Assembly: GCF_963169125.1 (NCBI RefSeq)
Contig: NC_084802.1
Span: 24,641,607 to 24,705,606, forward strand
Direction of reading: 5' to 3'
Origin: Humulus lupulus
Lineage: Eukaryota; Streptophyta; Magnoliopsida; Rosales; Cannabaceae
Length of the DNA stretch: 64,000 bases
Under the pieces are notes generated by a model, which saw nothing but the letters and a program-made list of their open reading frames with translations, made no database searches and was not told where the DNA came from. Positions 47,452 to 60,600 of the stretch are shown here, in pieces (within the stretch, counting starts at the first letter, position 1; every line of letters begins with the position of its first letter). The position numbers and the translations under genes are program-made.

Positions 47452-47998
47452 TTAGGTTCTAGTCTTATAAATTTTTTAAAAAATTCGACAGAGTATCCTC
47501 TGTTTCTATAGCATATCGTAATTTCATAATTACCTATAAAATCAATACAAACAAACACAATAATCAAGCATAGATGAATACATCATTATTAGGTTCTAGT
47601 CTTATAAATTTTTTAAAAAATTCGGCAGAGTATCCTCTGTTTCTATAGCATACCGTAATTTCATAATTACCTATAAAACCAATACAAACAAACATAATAA
47701 TCAAGCATAGATGAATCCATCATTATTAGGTTCTAGTCTTATAAAATTTTTGAAAAAATTTGGCAGAGTATCCTCTGTTTCTATAGCATACCGCAATTTC
47801 AAAATTACCTATAAAACCAATTAAAACAAATACAATAATCAAGCATAGATGAATCTATCATTATTAGGTTCTAGTCTTATAAAATTTTTAAAAAATTCGG
47901 CAGAGTATCCTCTGTTTCTATAGCATACCGCAATTTCAAAATTTCCTATAACAACAACACAAACAAACACAATAATCAAGCATAAATGAATCCATCCT
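47452..47998 (-). repeat. Four tandem copies of a ~137-bp unit upstream of the transposase
   Basis: Units start at 47452, 47589, 47726 and 47864 (TTAGGTTCTAGTCTTATAAA ... GCAGAGTATCCTCTGTTTCTATAGCATACCG). They begin about 45 bp before the transposase ATG on its leader side, so they sit in the 5' untranslated region or leader intron. A related GGCAGAGTTTCCCCTATA lies near 43319 in an intron of the same element. The role is unknown. Confidence 0.92.
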
Positions 47999-48889
47999 TA
48001 TATCACCACAGCACGCAAATTTCCCAGAGCCTACTTCACTAATTTTCAAACATAACTTTCACTAAATCTAATATGCATGATTACATTAGCCTTATCTTTA
48101 TACATAAATCTTGTAGTAATATAAATAAATAAAAAATAACTAACCTTCAATATTACTCTTCAATGCACCCGAAATGAACAACAAAGTTCACCACTCAATC
48201 AACGACCCTACTAAAACATTACATAATTAGTAAACTACTTAATTAATTATCAAACCAATAAATACAAAAAATCAAACTAGTTAAAGAAACCAATGAACAA
48301 CACTTTGATCATCTTCAAGCTATTTATTTTTTTCAAATATTTAAAAAGAAAATTTATCTATTGTCACAATTTCTAAAATTCACTAATATACATATATATT
48401 TATAATAAACCTAATTTTTATCACATTATTTAACCTAACAAAATAAACAAATAATTAGAAAAGTTAACAAAATATTAATAATATTAATTATAAAATTTGG
48501 AATAATAAAAAAAATAGAAAAAACATAGAAAAATAAAAGATTATCATCAAAACCATATTTTAGTAATCTATACCTGTTTTGAAGCCCAAAATCACCTTGC
48601 AATGACAAAACTCCGGTCAAAATCCGGCAAGAAACACCAAGAAACCATGGAGAAAATACCCACGGCCAAATGCTTTTTTTTTCTCTAAAAAACAAAAAAA
48701 AAACAGATTTTTGGACTATATTTCAGGTTTATAGTGAAGAAATGTAGCAAGAAATAAAGAAAAAAAAAGGGTTTGGAGAATGAAAATGGGTGTTGGCTCA
48801 CGGTTGTTAATGGAGGTTTTTGGGGGTTTTTTGCACAGAGGAGAGAGAAGGGTTTGGGGGATATGACCGTTCGGGTTGGGGATGAGGGT
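47999..48889 (-). other. CACTA 2 leader and promoter region
   Basis: AT-rich, no gene. On the minus strand it runs from the right subterminal repeats to the leader repeats, so the transposase promoter should be here. Poly-A/T runs near 48670-48780 allow no firm TATA call. Confidence 0.5.
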
Positions 48890-49350
48890 TATATAACCCT
48901 TTTACTTTGGTTTTTAGGCAAAAACCAAAGTAGAAAGTGCATTTTCCACCTCAGTTTTTACCTAAAAACCGAAGTAAAAGGTGCTTTGGACATATGGATT
49001 GTGCACCTTTTACTTCGGTTTTTAGGTAAAACCTGAAGTGGAAAGTGCACTTTCTACTTCGGTTTTTACCTAAAATCCGAAGTAAAAGGTGCACAAGGGC
49101 CACGTTTGGCTTGACCATTTTTTCACATTTTTATTATCTCTAAACATAAGTCATGGGTTTGTGCAACCAAACACGACCCTCTTCACTTTGAATTTTTCAC
49201 TTCGTTTTTATAAAAAAGCGAAGTAGTATGTAATTTTTTTCAGAGCGCCAATTTCAAAAGCGAAGTAAAAGAGTTTGAAAATGTTTTTACTTCAGTTTTT
49301 TTGTATGCTCACTATAAAAACCGAAGTAAAAGCCTATATTTCTAGTAGTG
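48890..49350. repeat. CACTA 2 right subterminal repeats and terminus
   Basis: About ten copies of ACTTCGGTTTTTA or its reverse complement, several arranged head to head with GGTGCACCTTTT spacers, then TTCTAGTAGTG at 49350. Neighbouring copies are separated by 20-40 bp. Confidence 0.9.
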
Positions 49351-49364
49351 ACATAGGCGCACCA

Positions 49365-49770
49365 GGAATAGTTCAAAGCCGAAGCTCCACCATGCATTTG
49401 AAACTTGTACCATGGGAAAGACAAGGTGGCGGTGTGACTCACCGCCACACGAGGTTGCTGAATCTAAGCTGTAAACCCACGACTCCGATGATTTTCAACT
49501 GAAGCTTCTGCCTGCCTTTGCAATAGTCGAATACTAGATCCATGCCCTCCTTGACGTGGAGAACCAAACCGCTACCTTGGATGGAATGCCTGGGGCCTCT
49601 ATTGATAGTGACGACACCTGAAACTTTTTTCGCTCTTCGAGCTTCGCACGTGGTGGCCAAAGCTTCGAACCAAGCTTCCATCTTTTGGGGATCTGCTCAC
49701 AGTGGCAAGGGGAGCCCGCTCCTTGGGTATGTGTCGTTCGAGGTAGGCTGACGGCGATGTCACCATGAGA
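49365..49770 (-). pseudogene. Unidentified coding-like fragment
   Basis: GC-richer than its surroundings and coding-like on the minus strand: an open frame (49681-49439) begins MEAWFEALATTCEARRAKK and continues with SGVVTINRGPRHS and GMDLVFDYCKGRQ. Upstream on the same strand another frame gives YPR-GLPLPL-like residues, so the original exon was longer and has stops or a shift. I do not recognise the family. It lies immediately beside the end of CACTA 2 and before the ankyrin remnant. It could be a fragment of a host gene caught or broken by the transposon. Confidence 0.4.
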
Positions 49771-50312
49771 GGCCAAGAGAGGAGGGAAACGGCGGGAAAA
49801 AAGAAGGTTAATATGAAGTTGTATTTCCATATAAGTGTACATTTTAAAATTATTGTATTGAAGTATGTTTATTTTAAAATTTAATTTTAATTCATTACAA
49901 ATAACAAAAATAAATTAAAAGAAACGATTTCAGTACAAAAAGGACAATTTGGTCATTTTAAAAAATTTATTCGCCAAATTAGAGCAAAAGATATTATTTT
50001 TAAGTGATTTTATAAATATAGGGTAATCAATATTAATTTTTAGTATTAAAGGTACCAAAGTTAAACTTAGATGAATAAAAAAATAAACTATAAGACAAAA
50101 TGCGAAAGATTACATGTAAAGAAAATTTGCAACGAGACATTAAGAATATTTGTAAACAAGGATTAATTGTGTTGTGGGAGCAGCTTCCCTTATGTCAATC
50201 AAAAAAAGAAAATAAATAAATAAGTCCCATATACGACAGGAGGAGACATACAAAGAAAAAAGACCAAAAAAAACCTGGTCAACAACATCAGACAATGGAT
50301 ATAATGTTGTTT
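49771..50312. other. AT-rich spacer
   Basis: No supportable gene; AT-rich. It includes the likely 3' flank of the ankyrin pseudogene. Confidence 0.55.
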
Positions 50313-52018
50313 TTACATTACTTTCCCACATAAATACTTGGATGCAAACACACACTTATTTCTAAGGTTGTATCGCCTCCAAAATTTTCTTGCCCACCTT
50401 GGTAGCCACCTTAGTAAAAAGGGTACAACAAAAGCAATTCCGAGAATGAGAATGAGATCACCATGGTCAGGCTCAATTTGCCCATCCATAACCAAAAGCT
50501 ATAGAGTATATCGAAATGTGAAGCTCCCTTTGGAAAGGGAATCTTGCTGTGAGATATGTTATAACACTTAATGATGCTGCAAAACCCAACCAAGAACATG
50601 TTTGTTGTAGCCTTACTACCCAAAATTGCAAAAGCTCCACTGACAAAAAATGTTGGATTACGTTGTCGAGGAGGAGGGGCTTCACCAGAAGTGTTTGACG
50701 AAATACTTGACTTAGACTTTTCTGGAAAGAAACCACTAGATGGGTTCATTCCTGCTTGGAAGGTGACAGTGGCTATTAGTGCAGCCACTACTACAAGCGC
50801 ATTGCGTGTGTCACTCGACGAGCCTCTCATGTGCTTGTACCGAAAGTATTTGATCCAGTCGGTCTCTGTTGCATTCTGCTCTGGAGATTTAGAATAAGCT
50901 ATTGTTGATGATGATGATGATATGGTGTTTGTGATATTGATATATCGAGCTCTGACAGCTCTGGCGAGTCGCAGGGTTTCATGGAGCTGAACATCACTTG
51001 GATTTTCCATCAGTAAATCAATTAAATCCATTGGTGTTAGACCCTTTGAGTTCCTTTCGTTCAATTTTAGTGTGCTGATAATGTTGTTTTTGTTGAGCAG
51101 GAATTCTACAATCTGCATTGTCAAAAGTAGTATTCATCTATAATAATAATTAGAATGATCATTTATCATTTGAGCAAAAGTAATTTAATTCAATAAATTA
51201 CAAATCTCAAATAACTACTTGCTCCAACTCAAATTTTTAAAATTAAAATTTCAAATAATGTTACGAAAAAACAATAATCAGTAAAATTAAACTTATACCC
51301 CACTAGATATTTAAGAATATTTACCCCTAGCAATTAATTTTAAATTTTCAAGATTTAAATCATAGAATTTTTATTTTTAAGATTTAAAAACCATTTTAGA
51401 AAAATTCGTACTATGCCCTATACTTGATAATTATAAGATTTCAACCATATACATACTTTTTCTTAAAAAAATTCCTAAATAACAGCAAAATATTATTGTG
51501 TTTTCAAAAGTACCAAAATATAATTCTTGAGTTCAATTTTGATCAAATTTAATTATAAGTAAAGATAATCAAACTTACCCGATGTTATTTTCTAGAGACA
51601 GCAAAGTGGAGAATAGTGTTTCCATCTCTATCAACCCAATTCACAATCTCCGGCAATCCAAGCTTTTCAAGCCATTCCACCAACTTTTTAAACACCTCAA
51701 ATCTGTCATATTTGACAGCCAAATGGAATGTCGTTTCTTCAAGATCCGTCAAATCCTTAACACATTCAGCTGAGAAAGAAATCACTTCATTCAAACACTA
51801 ATCTTGTCATGAACAACAGCATAGTGAATACTCATTCTTCCATCTCTTCGCTTCAAACGACATATCTCAGACCCACTACTTGTTGTCGTATTACATACCA
51901 ATAATAGCTCTTTCACTATCTCTACATGTCCTAAACCTGAAGCTATGTCCAATGGTCGAAACCCTTCCTTGTTTTGCTCCATCACCAACTCAGCTTCACT
52001 CGAATTGGCCGAAATCGG
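50313..52018 (-). pseudogene. Ankyrin-repeat protein with PGG domain (ACD6/ITN1-like), broken
   Basis: Plant ANK-PGG proteins are membrane proteins of defence and stress signalling. Exon 52018-51579 carries about two ankyrin repeats (NKEGFRPLDIASGLGHVEIVKELL; DGNTILHFAV); the intron 51578-51113 is AT-rich; the exon from 51112 has the last repeat (GLTPMDLIDLL) and the PGG domain (RNALVVVAALIATVTFQAGMNP) with the membrane helices after it. Breaks: a one-base loss near 51790, TAA at 51585-51587, an extra T near 50578 and a further shift near 50500 in the membrane part. The usual N-terminal ankyrin repeats are missing, so the gene is truncated as well as frameshifted. Confident as a family call, not as a named gene. 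Confidence 0.8.
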
Positions 52019-52261
52019 GCTTTTTTGTTATTGTTTTTTGTTTTCAAACTTGTATTTTTTAAAATAAGAACAGAAAACAATTTGTGTAGTTTTTTAAAAA
52101 ATAATAGATGTTTGGCTAATTTTTTTTAAAAAAAGTTTTATAGTTTTTAGTTTTTTTTAAAAAATATCTTGATTACAAAAATTAATAAATATATTTACAA
52201 AGATAGTTTTTTTAAAAATTTGTAATAAATAATGCAATAAAGTAATATGAAATAAAAAATG
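52019..52261. other. AT-rich spacer
   Basis: Low-complexity A/T runs between the ankyrin remnant and the CACTA-like end at 52262. Confidence 0.5.
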
Positions 52262-52330
52262 CACTATAAGAAAAATAAATATTAGAGGCGGGTTGAATCT
52301 GCCTGTAATTTGAAAGTTATTAGCGGAAAT
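52262..52330 (+). mobile_element. Orphan CACTA-like terminus
   Basis: CACTATAAGAAAAATAAATA followed by TTAGAGGCGGGTTGAATCTGCC and TTAGCGG looks like the outer end and first subterminal repeats of a CACTA element. No second end or gene in keeping with it is found nearby, so it is probably a relic cut off by the Mutator-like element that follows. Confidence 0.5.
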
Positions 52331-52794
52331 TATATTTTATATGGACTTTTAATTGATATTTTAAAAAATATGGCTTTTTTTTCATCTTAACTTTTGTATG
52401 GCTTTTTATACTTTTTTATCACTTTTGTGGTTTTTTTTCCCATATTTTTGTTAAGATGTCTTATTATGCTATATGTTTGTTTCTAATTATTATTTTTTAA
52501 ATCCAGGGGTAGTTATGTAATTTTATTTTATGTAATTTTTTAAAATTTTACAAAGGCAGTTTACTTTTACTTTTACTTTACCTTTTCCGTTCAGTTTTTT
52601 TCTCTTTGTTTCCCGAGTGTTCTTTCTTTTTTTTTTTTTCAGTTGTTTGCATGCGGTTTGGGTTTGGTGATTGGGGTTGTTGATGAGTATTTTGGGGTGA
52701 TCGGAGTTGTTTTCGGTCATCAGAGTTGTTGATTAGGAGTTTGGTCGACTAGAATTTTCAGAAATTTTGGCTAACTGTCTTGAACGTCGTCGGA

Positions 52795-55700
52795 ATGCGC
52801 CGTTCTCCTCGAACTCCGACGGTTCCTGCCGACAATGCAGGGTCTAACGTTAAGGTATCTTGTTTTTTTCAGTGTTTTGGTTTGGTTGTTAGTTTGATTT
52901 TTGTTTATTTGAGTTGGAATCGTATATTTTTTTGTATGTTGTTTTCATTGTTCATATTTTCATTATTTGTATTTGTATTTATGTTTATGTTTTTTAAGGG
53001 AGGTAATGTTGGTTCTTCATCAACAAGTGTTGATGGCGGTTTGCGTTCTTCCCCTCAAGTTAAGGATTCTTCAAGGATCAAGAGAACTTCTGCTGGGACA
53101 AAGAAAGATCGTCAGAGTAGAGTTAAGGTACCTAGTTACCTTGATTTTTTTTTTCGATGTGTATATGTATGTTTTTCCTTTTTACTGCATCTTTCCCTTG
53201 AGGGAAATCTTATATGATATTTGTAATTCCCACATATATGATTTATATCATATGCCTTCATCTTGATATCAGATTATGATGAAACTGGCTCTGGCTTGTT
53301 GTAACTACAAGTTTAGAGCATGTTTATATATATATATATATAAATATCTAAATGTGTGTTTGTGTGTGGTTTTGTCAATTAAATAATGATAAAACTTGCT
53401 CATACTTCTTGACGTATACTACTGATTTCATACATTCACAGTTCGACATTTAACAAAGTTCAAAGTAACTAGGTAACTAGAAAAACATACATATAAAACA
53501 AAGTTCAAAGTGCATTCTAGAGGTATTGTTTTCTGTTTGTGGTCCCTTGTTTCTTTGATATGGTTTAAGTGTATGATTATGTTTAGTTTTTTTGTCATGT
53601 GTTCTCATGTGGTCCCTAGTTTCTTTTCAATTGATTTACTTTTAGCATTTGTTGTTATTTTAATGTTTTAAGTTTCCCTGTTATCTATGTTATGCCCTTA
53701 CTGTTTCTTTTTTTATAATTTTTTTTTGCCTTTTTAGGTTCCTAGTTAGTTGTTGATATTTAGTGTTTTTTTTTTTAAAGCTAATAGTTTATATGTGTTT
53801 GGCCTTGCTTTTCTTTTTGTGGTTCCTGTTTACTTTTTATGGTTTAATCGCATTATTATGTTTCTTAAGTTTTTAGTGTCTTGTAATGTGTTATCATGTG
53901 GTCCCTAGTTAATTTTGTGTTGATTTTATTTTATAATTTTTTTTTAGTTTAATGTTAACTTTTCATTGTTCTGTATGTTTTCCACTTTTCTTTTTATTTT
54001 ATTTTTTATAATTTTTTGTTGGATTTATAGGTACCGAGTTAGTTGTTTATGTTTATTGTTTTATTATAGGTACCTAGTTACCTTGTTTGTTCTCCCCCCT
54101 TCATATTATTCATAGTTTCTTTATTCTGTTTAGTGTTATGTTATCAGTGTGTAATTGATTCTCATGTTTGTTTTTAGGATGCACATTTCAGAATTAAACC
54201 TGACAGGCGTTTTGGTAGTAAAGTCCAACAGTGGAATAAGCCGTCTGTTATTAGTGAGATTAAGGCAGTTTTAAGTTCGAAACAAAAAGCAATGTTTCGA
54301 AGAACTCCATTCGGTCACTTTTTGGATATGCCTGATATTACATTTCAGGCATAGTTATTTCATAGTGTTTTGCTTCGGGAGGTTTATCAAAAAAATGAAG
54401 AATCCGAGTTTTGGTTTAACTTGGGTGGCACATTAGTTAGGTTCTCAATCAGTGAGTTTGCCCTCATTACTGGTTTGAAATGTGTGGGCAGTGTTGACTT
54501 TGGCATGTTCAAAGAGTTTGATTTAGGGCTTAGGAAATCTCTTTTTTCGTTGTACGAAGGTAAGCCCAGGAAGGAAGAAAAACTTAGGAAAGAGGAGGTT
54601 ACATGTGCGTTTAGTGATAAAAACTTGAAGAAGAAAGGTGATGAGGTTGTCATTAAGTTGGCTATTGTTCATTTGTTAGCCAATTTTTTGTTTGGGACAC
54701 AAACTGAGACTCGTGTTGATAACTCTTTCTTTGCCATGGTTGATTCTAATTTTGCTGAGATGAAGAAGTTTGCTTTTGGGAAAGTGTTGTGGCAAAGAAC
54801 TAGGTGTGTGATGCGGGCAGTTTTGAAAGATAGGAACGCCATGTATGATTGTGTTCCTAGGAAAGCTGATGGGTCACTGGATAACTATAGTTATAAGTGC
54901 TATGGTTTCCCTATTGCTTTTCTTATATGGATATATGAGACAATTCCCTCTTGTTCTCAAGCTTTGTGTAGACGGGTTAATTGTTTGTTTCCAAGGATTC
55001 TGAATTGGACAAGCAGGGGAAGTGTGTCATATCAGTATTTGGTTGATAACGTTTTGTTGGAGGAAGAGGTATTGATTTTGTTTTTTTTTCAAATTTTTTT
55101 TTTTGTCGTTCTCTTTCTATTTTTTATTATGTTTGTTTTATAGTTGGGTAACTAGTTACTTTGTCACCGTTATTTTTGTGTCGCCTGTTTTTTTTTTTAA
55201 AAAAAATTGATTCTTGGAGTATGATGTTAATGTCATAATGCCTACTACTGAAGAAATGAGACTGCCTATTCTGAGAGGGTTGTCTTTTGAAAGCACGTTT
55301 TTGCCAACAGTTCCACCCGATGACGATGCTGCTAGTTCCTCAGATATGCATCAGGATCTTATTACCATTCAATCAAAATTGGTTGAAGTGCAAGATTCCC
55401 AGAAGTCTATATTGATTGCAATTTCTGAATTGAAGACATCCTTTGCATCTGATTTTGCTTCTGTTATATCTTTGTTGGATGGTATTAAGGCATCAATGGC
55501 AGCTGATAATCATAATGTTGGTGGAGAGTTTGAAGATCCTATGCATGCTGAGGCTTCTTCGGAGGTAACTGGTTTCTATTGTGTTGTGTGTTTCCCTTTT
55601 ATGATGTCTAATTTGGTTCTATTTTGTTTAAAAATTGCTGGTTTTTGTATTTTTTTAGGATTTTTTTTATGGCCATTCTTCTGGGGGTTACCAAATGTTG

Positions 55701-57643
55701 ATATTGGTGAGGAGTTGGGGGCTGATTTGGAGCATTCCGTTCAGATTGCTTCACAATTTTTTTCTACTGTTAAAGTAAGATCTTATTTTCGTTTTATTTG
55801 TTTAAGCAATTGGTTTATTTCCTCCGTGTTTTCTTGTTTGTAATGTAGTATTGGTTGAGTATTTTTATTTCTTTTTTAGGAGCCAATTAAAGTTGACTCA
55901 AGTGTATGCTCAAGTCCTCGAACTCCCACATTTCATGTCTCTAATGCAATATGGAGAGTTATTAATGATTCAGTTGAGAGGCCACTTAAAGAGAGTAGTT
56001 CTTTGGAGGATAAAAGTAAGTGGTCAATTGTGATGTATGATGATGCACAAGCAGTTGATACTAGACTGGTTTTGGGAAGGAAAAGGCAAGCGAAGCCGAG
56101 CGCTGTTGTAAAATCACCTTTCTTAACAAAATTTGGATCTTCTGAAGTTGGAGTGAAACAAAAAAGAAAGAGGACGATATTGGATAATATTTGTCCCTTT
56201 TCCAATGAACTTGGTGATAATCACACTAAAGAACAACTGTCTGAGTTTGACTCCTGGATTAATCATGATTTGAAGACAAGGAACAAGTATGTACAACCAT
56301 TATTTGTTTTAAAGTTTGTTATATGTGTAATATGTATGATTAATTTGTTAACCTTTTTATTTTGTTTCTTAATGTATTTTTCAGGTTAAAAAAATATGAT
56401 GATAATTCTGTGGACCCACCAATTAACTTCACTTTTGTTCATATTTCTGAGAAGACTTGGTTTCATAGCCTTTATTTCTCTGGGCAATTCGTTGATTCAT
56501 CAGTGAGATTCTCCCTTTTTAATTTATGTGGTTTTTCATGTTGGAGTTTTTTTTTTTTTTTTTACAAGGTAATAAGTCTAGTGATCTATTTATGCTATAT
56601 ATTATGATGTTATTGGGTAACTAGTTACCTTACTGTTTGCTTTGTTGTAGTTCATTGGGTAACTGGTTACCCAAACATTGTAACTGGTTTATGTGTTGAT
56701 GATGGTTACCAGTTACCCTTGTGTGACAAAGTTTTATTGACTGTCATAGTAGATTTGTTTCTACCCATATCATTTTATAATCATGTATTTTTTTTATTAT
56801 GCAGCATATTGATGTGATGATGTATTACTTGAGGAGAAAGGTTAAATTGTCTAAAGATTTGAAGAGAAGAGTATCTACGACTGACACTTGTTTTGGGCAA
56901 AACATAGTGTTTATGTATGAAGATTTTAAGAAAAAAGGTAGTGGTGCATTTAAAATAGATGAGAGCTGCGTTGCTTTGAAGATAATGAAGGGGGAATCCA
57001 TGTTTTGTGCAACTCATTGGAATTTGCTTGATGATGTTGTCATGCCTGTTAATGTGAAGGGTCTTATGCACTGGATTTTGTTGCACTTTAATGTACAGCA
57101 GAGATCTCTTATGGTGTATGATTCAATGTCTGGTGCAAAGCATGAAAATCAGACTTTACTTGTCGTTGAGGCATTTGCTGTTTTGATTCCTCTTCTATTG
57201 GAGATGATTGATTTCTATGTTCGTAAAGATATTAATCTTGATGTTAGCCCGTATGATGTGGCAGAGAATGAGGCTTTGAAGTTGAGCATTGCTAAAGGCA
57301 TTCCTCAACAGACTGATTGGTTAGTTTGTTTATTTGATATTAGTTTTTTTTTTTTTTTTGTGTTCTGTTTTGTTTATATGTTCTTAGTTGTTTTTTTTTT
57401 TTTTACTTTTTTCTATTATGCAGTGGTTGTGGGGTGTTTTCTACTTATTTTGCTGAGCAAATAATTCTTGGGAAGGAGAATGAGATGCCTAAAAATATTG
57501 ATGTTCGTCTTCTTCGCAAAGACATTGCTGTCAGCTTGTACTATCATGGAAAGAACAAAGAACTTGAGGGATACTTAACTAGCGATGAGTTCATTGAGAA
57601 GCTTCTGGAGAGGAGACAGAAAAGAATGAAAATTGCTGCATAG
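52795..57643 (+). CDS. DUF1985-Ulp1 (C48) protease gene of the Mutator-like element
   Basis: Exons by splice sites: 52795-52854, 52999-53127, 54178-55068, 55220-55564, about 55660-55771, about 55880-56287, about 56386-56503, 56805-57319 and 57424-57643. The first two encode a Ser/Pro/Lys-rich leader; the third a DUF1985 domain (TPFGHFLDMPDI, FSISEFALITGLKC); the fourth a coiled coil; the sixth a basic linker (GRKRQAKP); the last three the Ulp1 domain, with HWILLHF (His), VYDSM (Asp), QQTD (Gln) and, across the last intron, a Cys before GVFSTYFAEQ. All four catalytic positions appear present. The peptidase class removes SUMO-like tags; its role in the transposon is unknown. One TAG at 54352-54354 breaks the DUF1985 exon (a CAG-to-TAG change would explain it), so this copy is probably not functional unless read through. 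Confidence 0.78.
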
Positions 57644-60600
57644 GCTTTTGGTGATATTATATTTCTTTTGGTTTTTTATCTTTGCTACAACTGTAATTAA
57701 ATGATGAATCAATTTCTAGTTTAACAGTTAGCTTTTTTAATTTTCTTCTTATGTAAAACATTTGGATTCTTAAAGTCATTTTGTATATACATATTAGTAT
57801 ATCCTTTTGTTAATTCTTTTGTTGTAAGCGTTTGGAAGAATGATTTAGAGGGTAACCAGGTACCCAGGTTGTTTATTTGCTAACATACCGAGGGTAACTG
57901 GTTACTTAATTATTTTTTTTTAAAAAAAATTTCCCCATTGGTTTGTTGTTTGTTAATTACATTTATTAATATATTTTTTAGATAACACTTTAAAGCAGGT
58001 ACCTAGTTTTCTGTTTGTTTTTGTATTTTTTTCCTCTGTTTTATGGAATAATTTGAGGAAAACTAATTCCTAGTTGGGTTGTTTAACTAATTTTATTGGT
58101 GATATTTGAGGGTAACTAGGTACTCAGACTGTTTGTTTCCTAATATACCGAGGGTAACTGGTTACTTAAGTGTTATTTATTTATTTTTCCCCTAAGCTTG
58201 TCTTTTTTATAGTTATGCAACCAGTTTATTAAGTTAATATTAAAGTAACTTTAATATTATATATAGACGAGTTTGTGATAGAAGAAAGTAAAGGTTTTAA
58301 TTCTTTTTTTTTTTTTTTTTGGCTTTTAGATTGTTATAGTGGGGTAATTTATCTTGTATTGAAACTTCAGGGTAACCAGTTACCTATATCGTTGTTTTTG
58401 TTGTTAATTTTTGGTAACTGGATACGATCTTTTTTTTTTCGTCATGGTTTATTTATAGTGATGGTAGCATTGAAAAATAGAAGCAAACAAATCCAAGAAA
58501 TTATTTTGAAAGGATTTTATAAGTTTGCATAACCAATCAATGTGTTTCATTTTGAAACAATCTTATTAAAATACTGAATGATACTTGATGAATATGAAAG
58601 TCTCTCTTTCAATGAGTAAAGCTATGAAAGGTTTTTTTTGCTGTAGAATATGAATCTATGTCTTTGGCTTTTTCTGTTTATTTGGCTTCTGAAATGGAGG
58701 ATTCCTGCAAGTCTTCCTGTTATGTCCTGGTTGTGCACATTTCCCACATGTGATTATTACCTTATTTTTCCCTCTTGATCTTATTCGTTTCTTTCTGGGT
58801 CTTCCTGCAGGGATTGTTGCATTTGGAGGCAGCACTATTATGTCCAAGTGTTGTGGGAGATTCCATTCATCTTTATGGGGCAAAGGATGAACATTTTCTT
58901 GATACAATGCTTTCAACGTTTCTATTCTGTAGAATTTTGCACAATAATCATACACACTCAAGTTTCTTTTTGCAATGACAGCTACTGCATGGCCAGAAGG
59001 TATTTCATCTTCTTGGAACCTATTGCAAGTGCATGTTCTATTATGTATATTTACTGTGAAATTTATCCCCTTTTGATCACGAACTTGGTATTCTATTGTG
59101 TTGAAAGGCAAGACCTAAAAATAGTTTGTCATGAAATAGAATCAGATAATAAACATTTTAACTAGACTTAAGATTTAAAGTAACTAGTTATGCTTCTGTG
59201 TAAACAAAATTTCCTGTTCTTATGGAAGGTAACTGGTTACCATCTATTGACAGAATAAGGATTTGTAAGAATATGTTTAGTTGCATACCTCATACTTCAT
59301 TTTTGAAACAATGTCATGTCTCAATTCATTTTCTGTTGCTGTAGAGACTTTTGTGAATGTTCCATTTGCATTATTTGAGTTGTTCCAAACCCACTTTTGA
59401 ACCAAACTTCTAAGGCATTCAACCAAGATATCAATGGGGAGATTTCTTGCAGCTTTTAGTGCAGCGTTGAGTGATTCTGCGATGTTGGATATCATCATGG
59501 TGTATCTTTTTGTTGGCGAGTATGATCTTGCCCAAGTTTCATACTTGGCTTTTTCTAAATAGGGCCTAATGCATCTATCAATTCTATCAAGGCCTTTCAT
59601 GTAGTTTTCACATTCTGTCTGTGTGTATGCTTTTGCTGCTGCAATGAATTTCATTTGTAGTTCTTCTCCATGGCTCCCATACTTGCCTTTCAAATTATTG
59701 AGTAAGTGAAACATGCAAGCTCCATGGAAAGCATTTGGGTACACCATATGTACTGCATTGTCTATGCTCTTATGTCTGTCAGAAACTATAGCCAATCCTG
59801 TGGAGTACAAATATTTTAAAATAAAAAAACAAAAATTAAGTATTTTTCAATTTTTTTTTGTTTTTTTGGTGAAGGTAACCAGTTACTTTGGTCAGATTCT
59901 AAAAGAAATAGCATGTATTTGTGTATTTTGTTTTGGTAAAATGTTCCTATTTGTTTGTAAACAAGAATATATCGTTGAAGCTATCACACCTTCGGGTTCT
60001 CCATAGGTTTCTCGCAGTTTGGAGAAGAACCAAAGCCATGAGTTATCATTTTCAGAGTCTGCTATTCCAAAAGCCAACACGAAAATGTTGTTGTTTGAAT
60101 CTAACGTTGATGCTGAAAATAGGGTACCACCATGTGCATTTTTCAAAAAAGTTCCATCAACAACAATTATAGGCCTCAAGTATCTCCAACCCTTGATTGA
60201 GTTAGAGAAAGCTATGTATAGGTATTTGAATCTATCTTCCTTGTCTGTGAGTAGGTGTGTTATTGTTCCTGGATTTGCTTGCTTCAACATGTAAAGATAT
60301 ATTGGCAACTTTTGATATGAATCATCGGGGTTCCCTCTTACTAGACGCAAATCTTTCTCTTTTGATCTCCATGCTTTTGTGTATCCCATAGTTACTCCAA
60401 AGTCATCATTCATATCATTCATGATGTCATTTGGAGTGTAATTTCTTTTGATTGACTTGTACTTATTCTTTATTAATTCCCCAACTACGATGCTTTTTGC
60501 TTGCCTATGGTCTTCCAAAACAATTTCAACAGAGCAAGTGTGATTTGGATTGCATTTCCGTACCTTGAATAAATCTTGATTTCTGTACTTAGATGCTCTC

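Larger units (their letters stand above)
41983..49350 (-). mobile_element. CACTA transposon 2, complete ends, 7368 bp
   Basis: The right end reads ...TTCTAGTAGTG (reverse complement CACTACTAGAA); the left end is the diverged CACAACAAGGAAAAGG. Both are flanked by ACA (41980-41982 and 49351-49353), the 3-bp duplication of CACTA elements. Subterminal regions at both ends share ACTTCGGTTTTTA in both orientations. Genes lie on the minus strand. The subterminal motif differs from CACTA 1 (TTAGCGGCGG), so this is another family. Confidence 0.93.

Noticed and set aside
47452..47998. CRISPR or satellite array
   Set aside because: Only four units of 137 bp without spacers, inside the leader of a CACTA gene.
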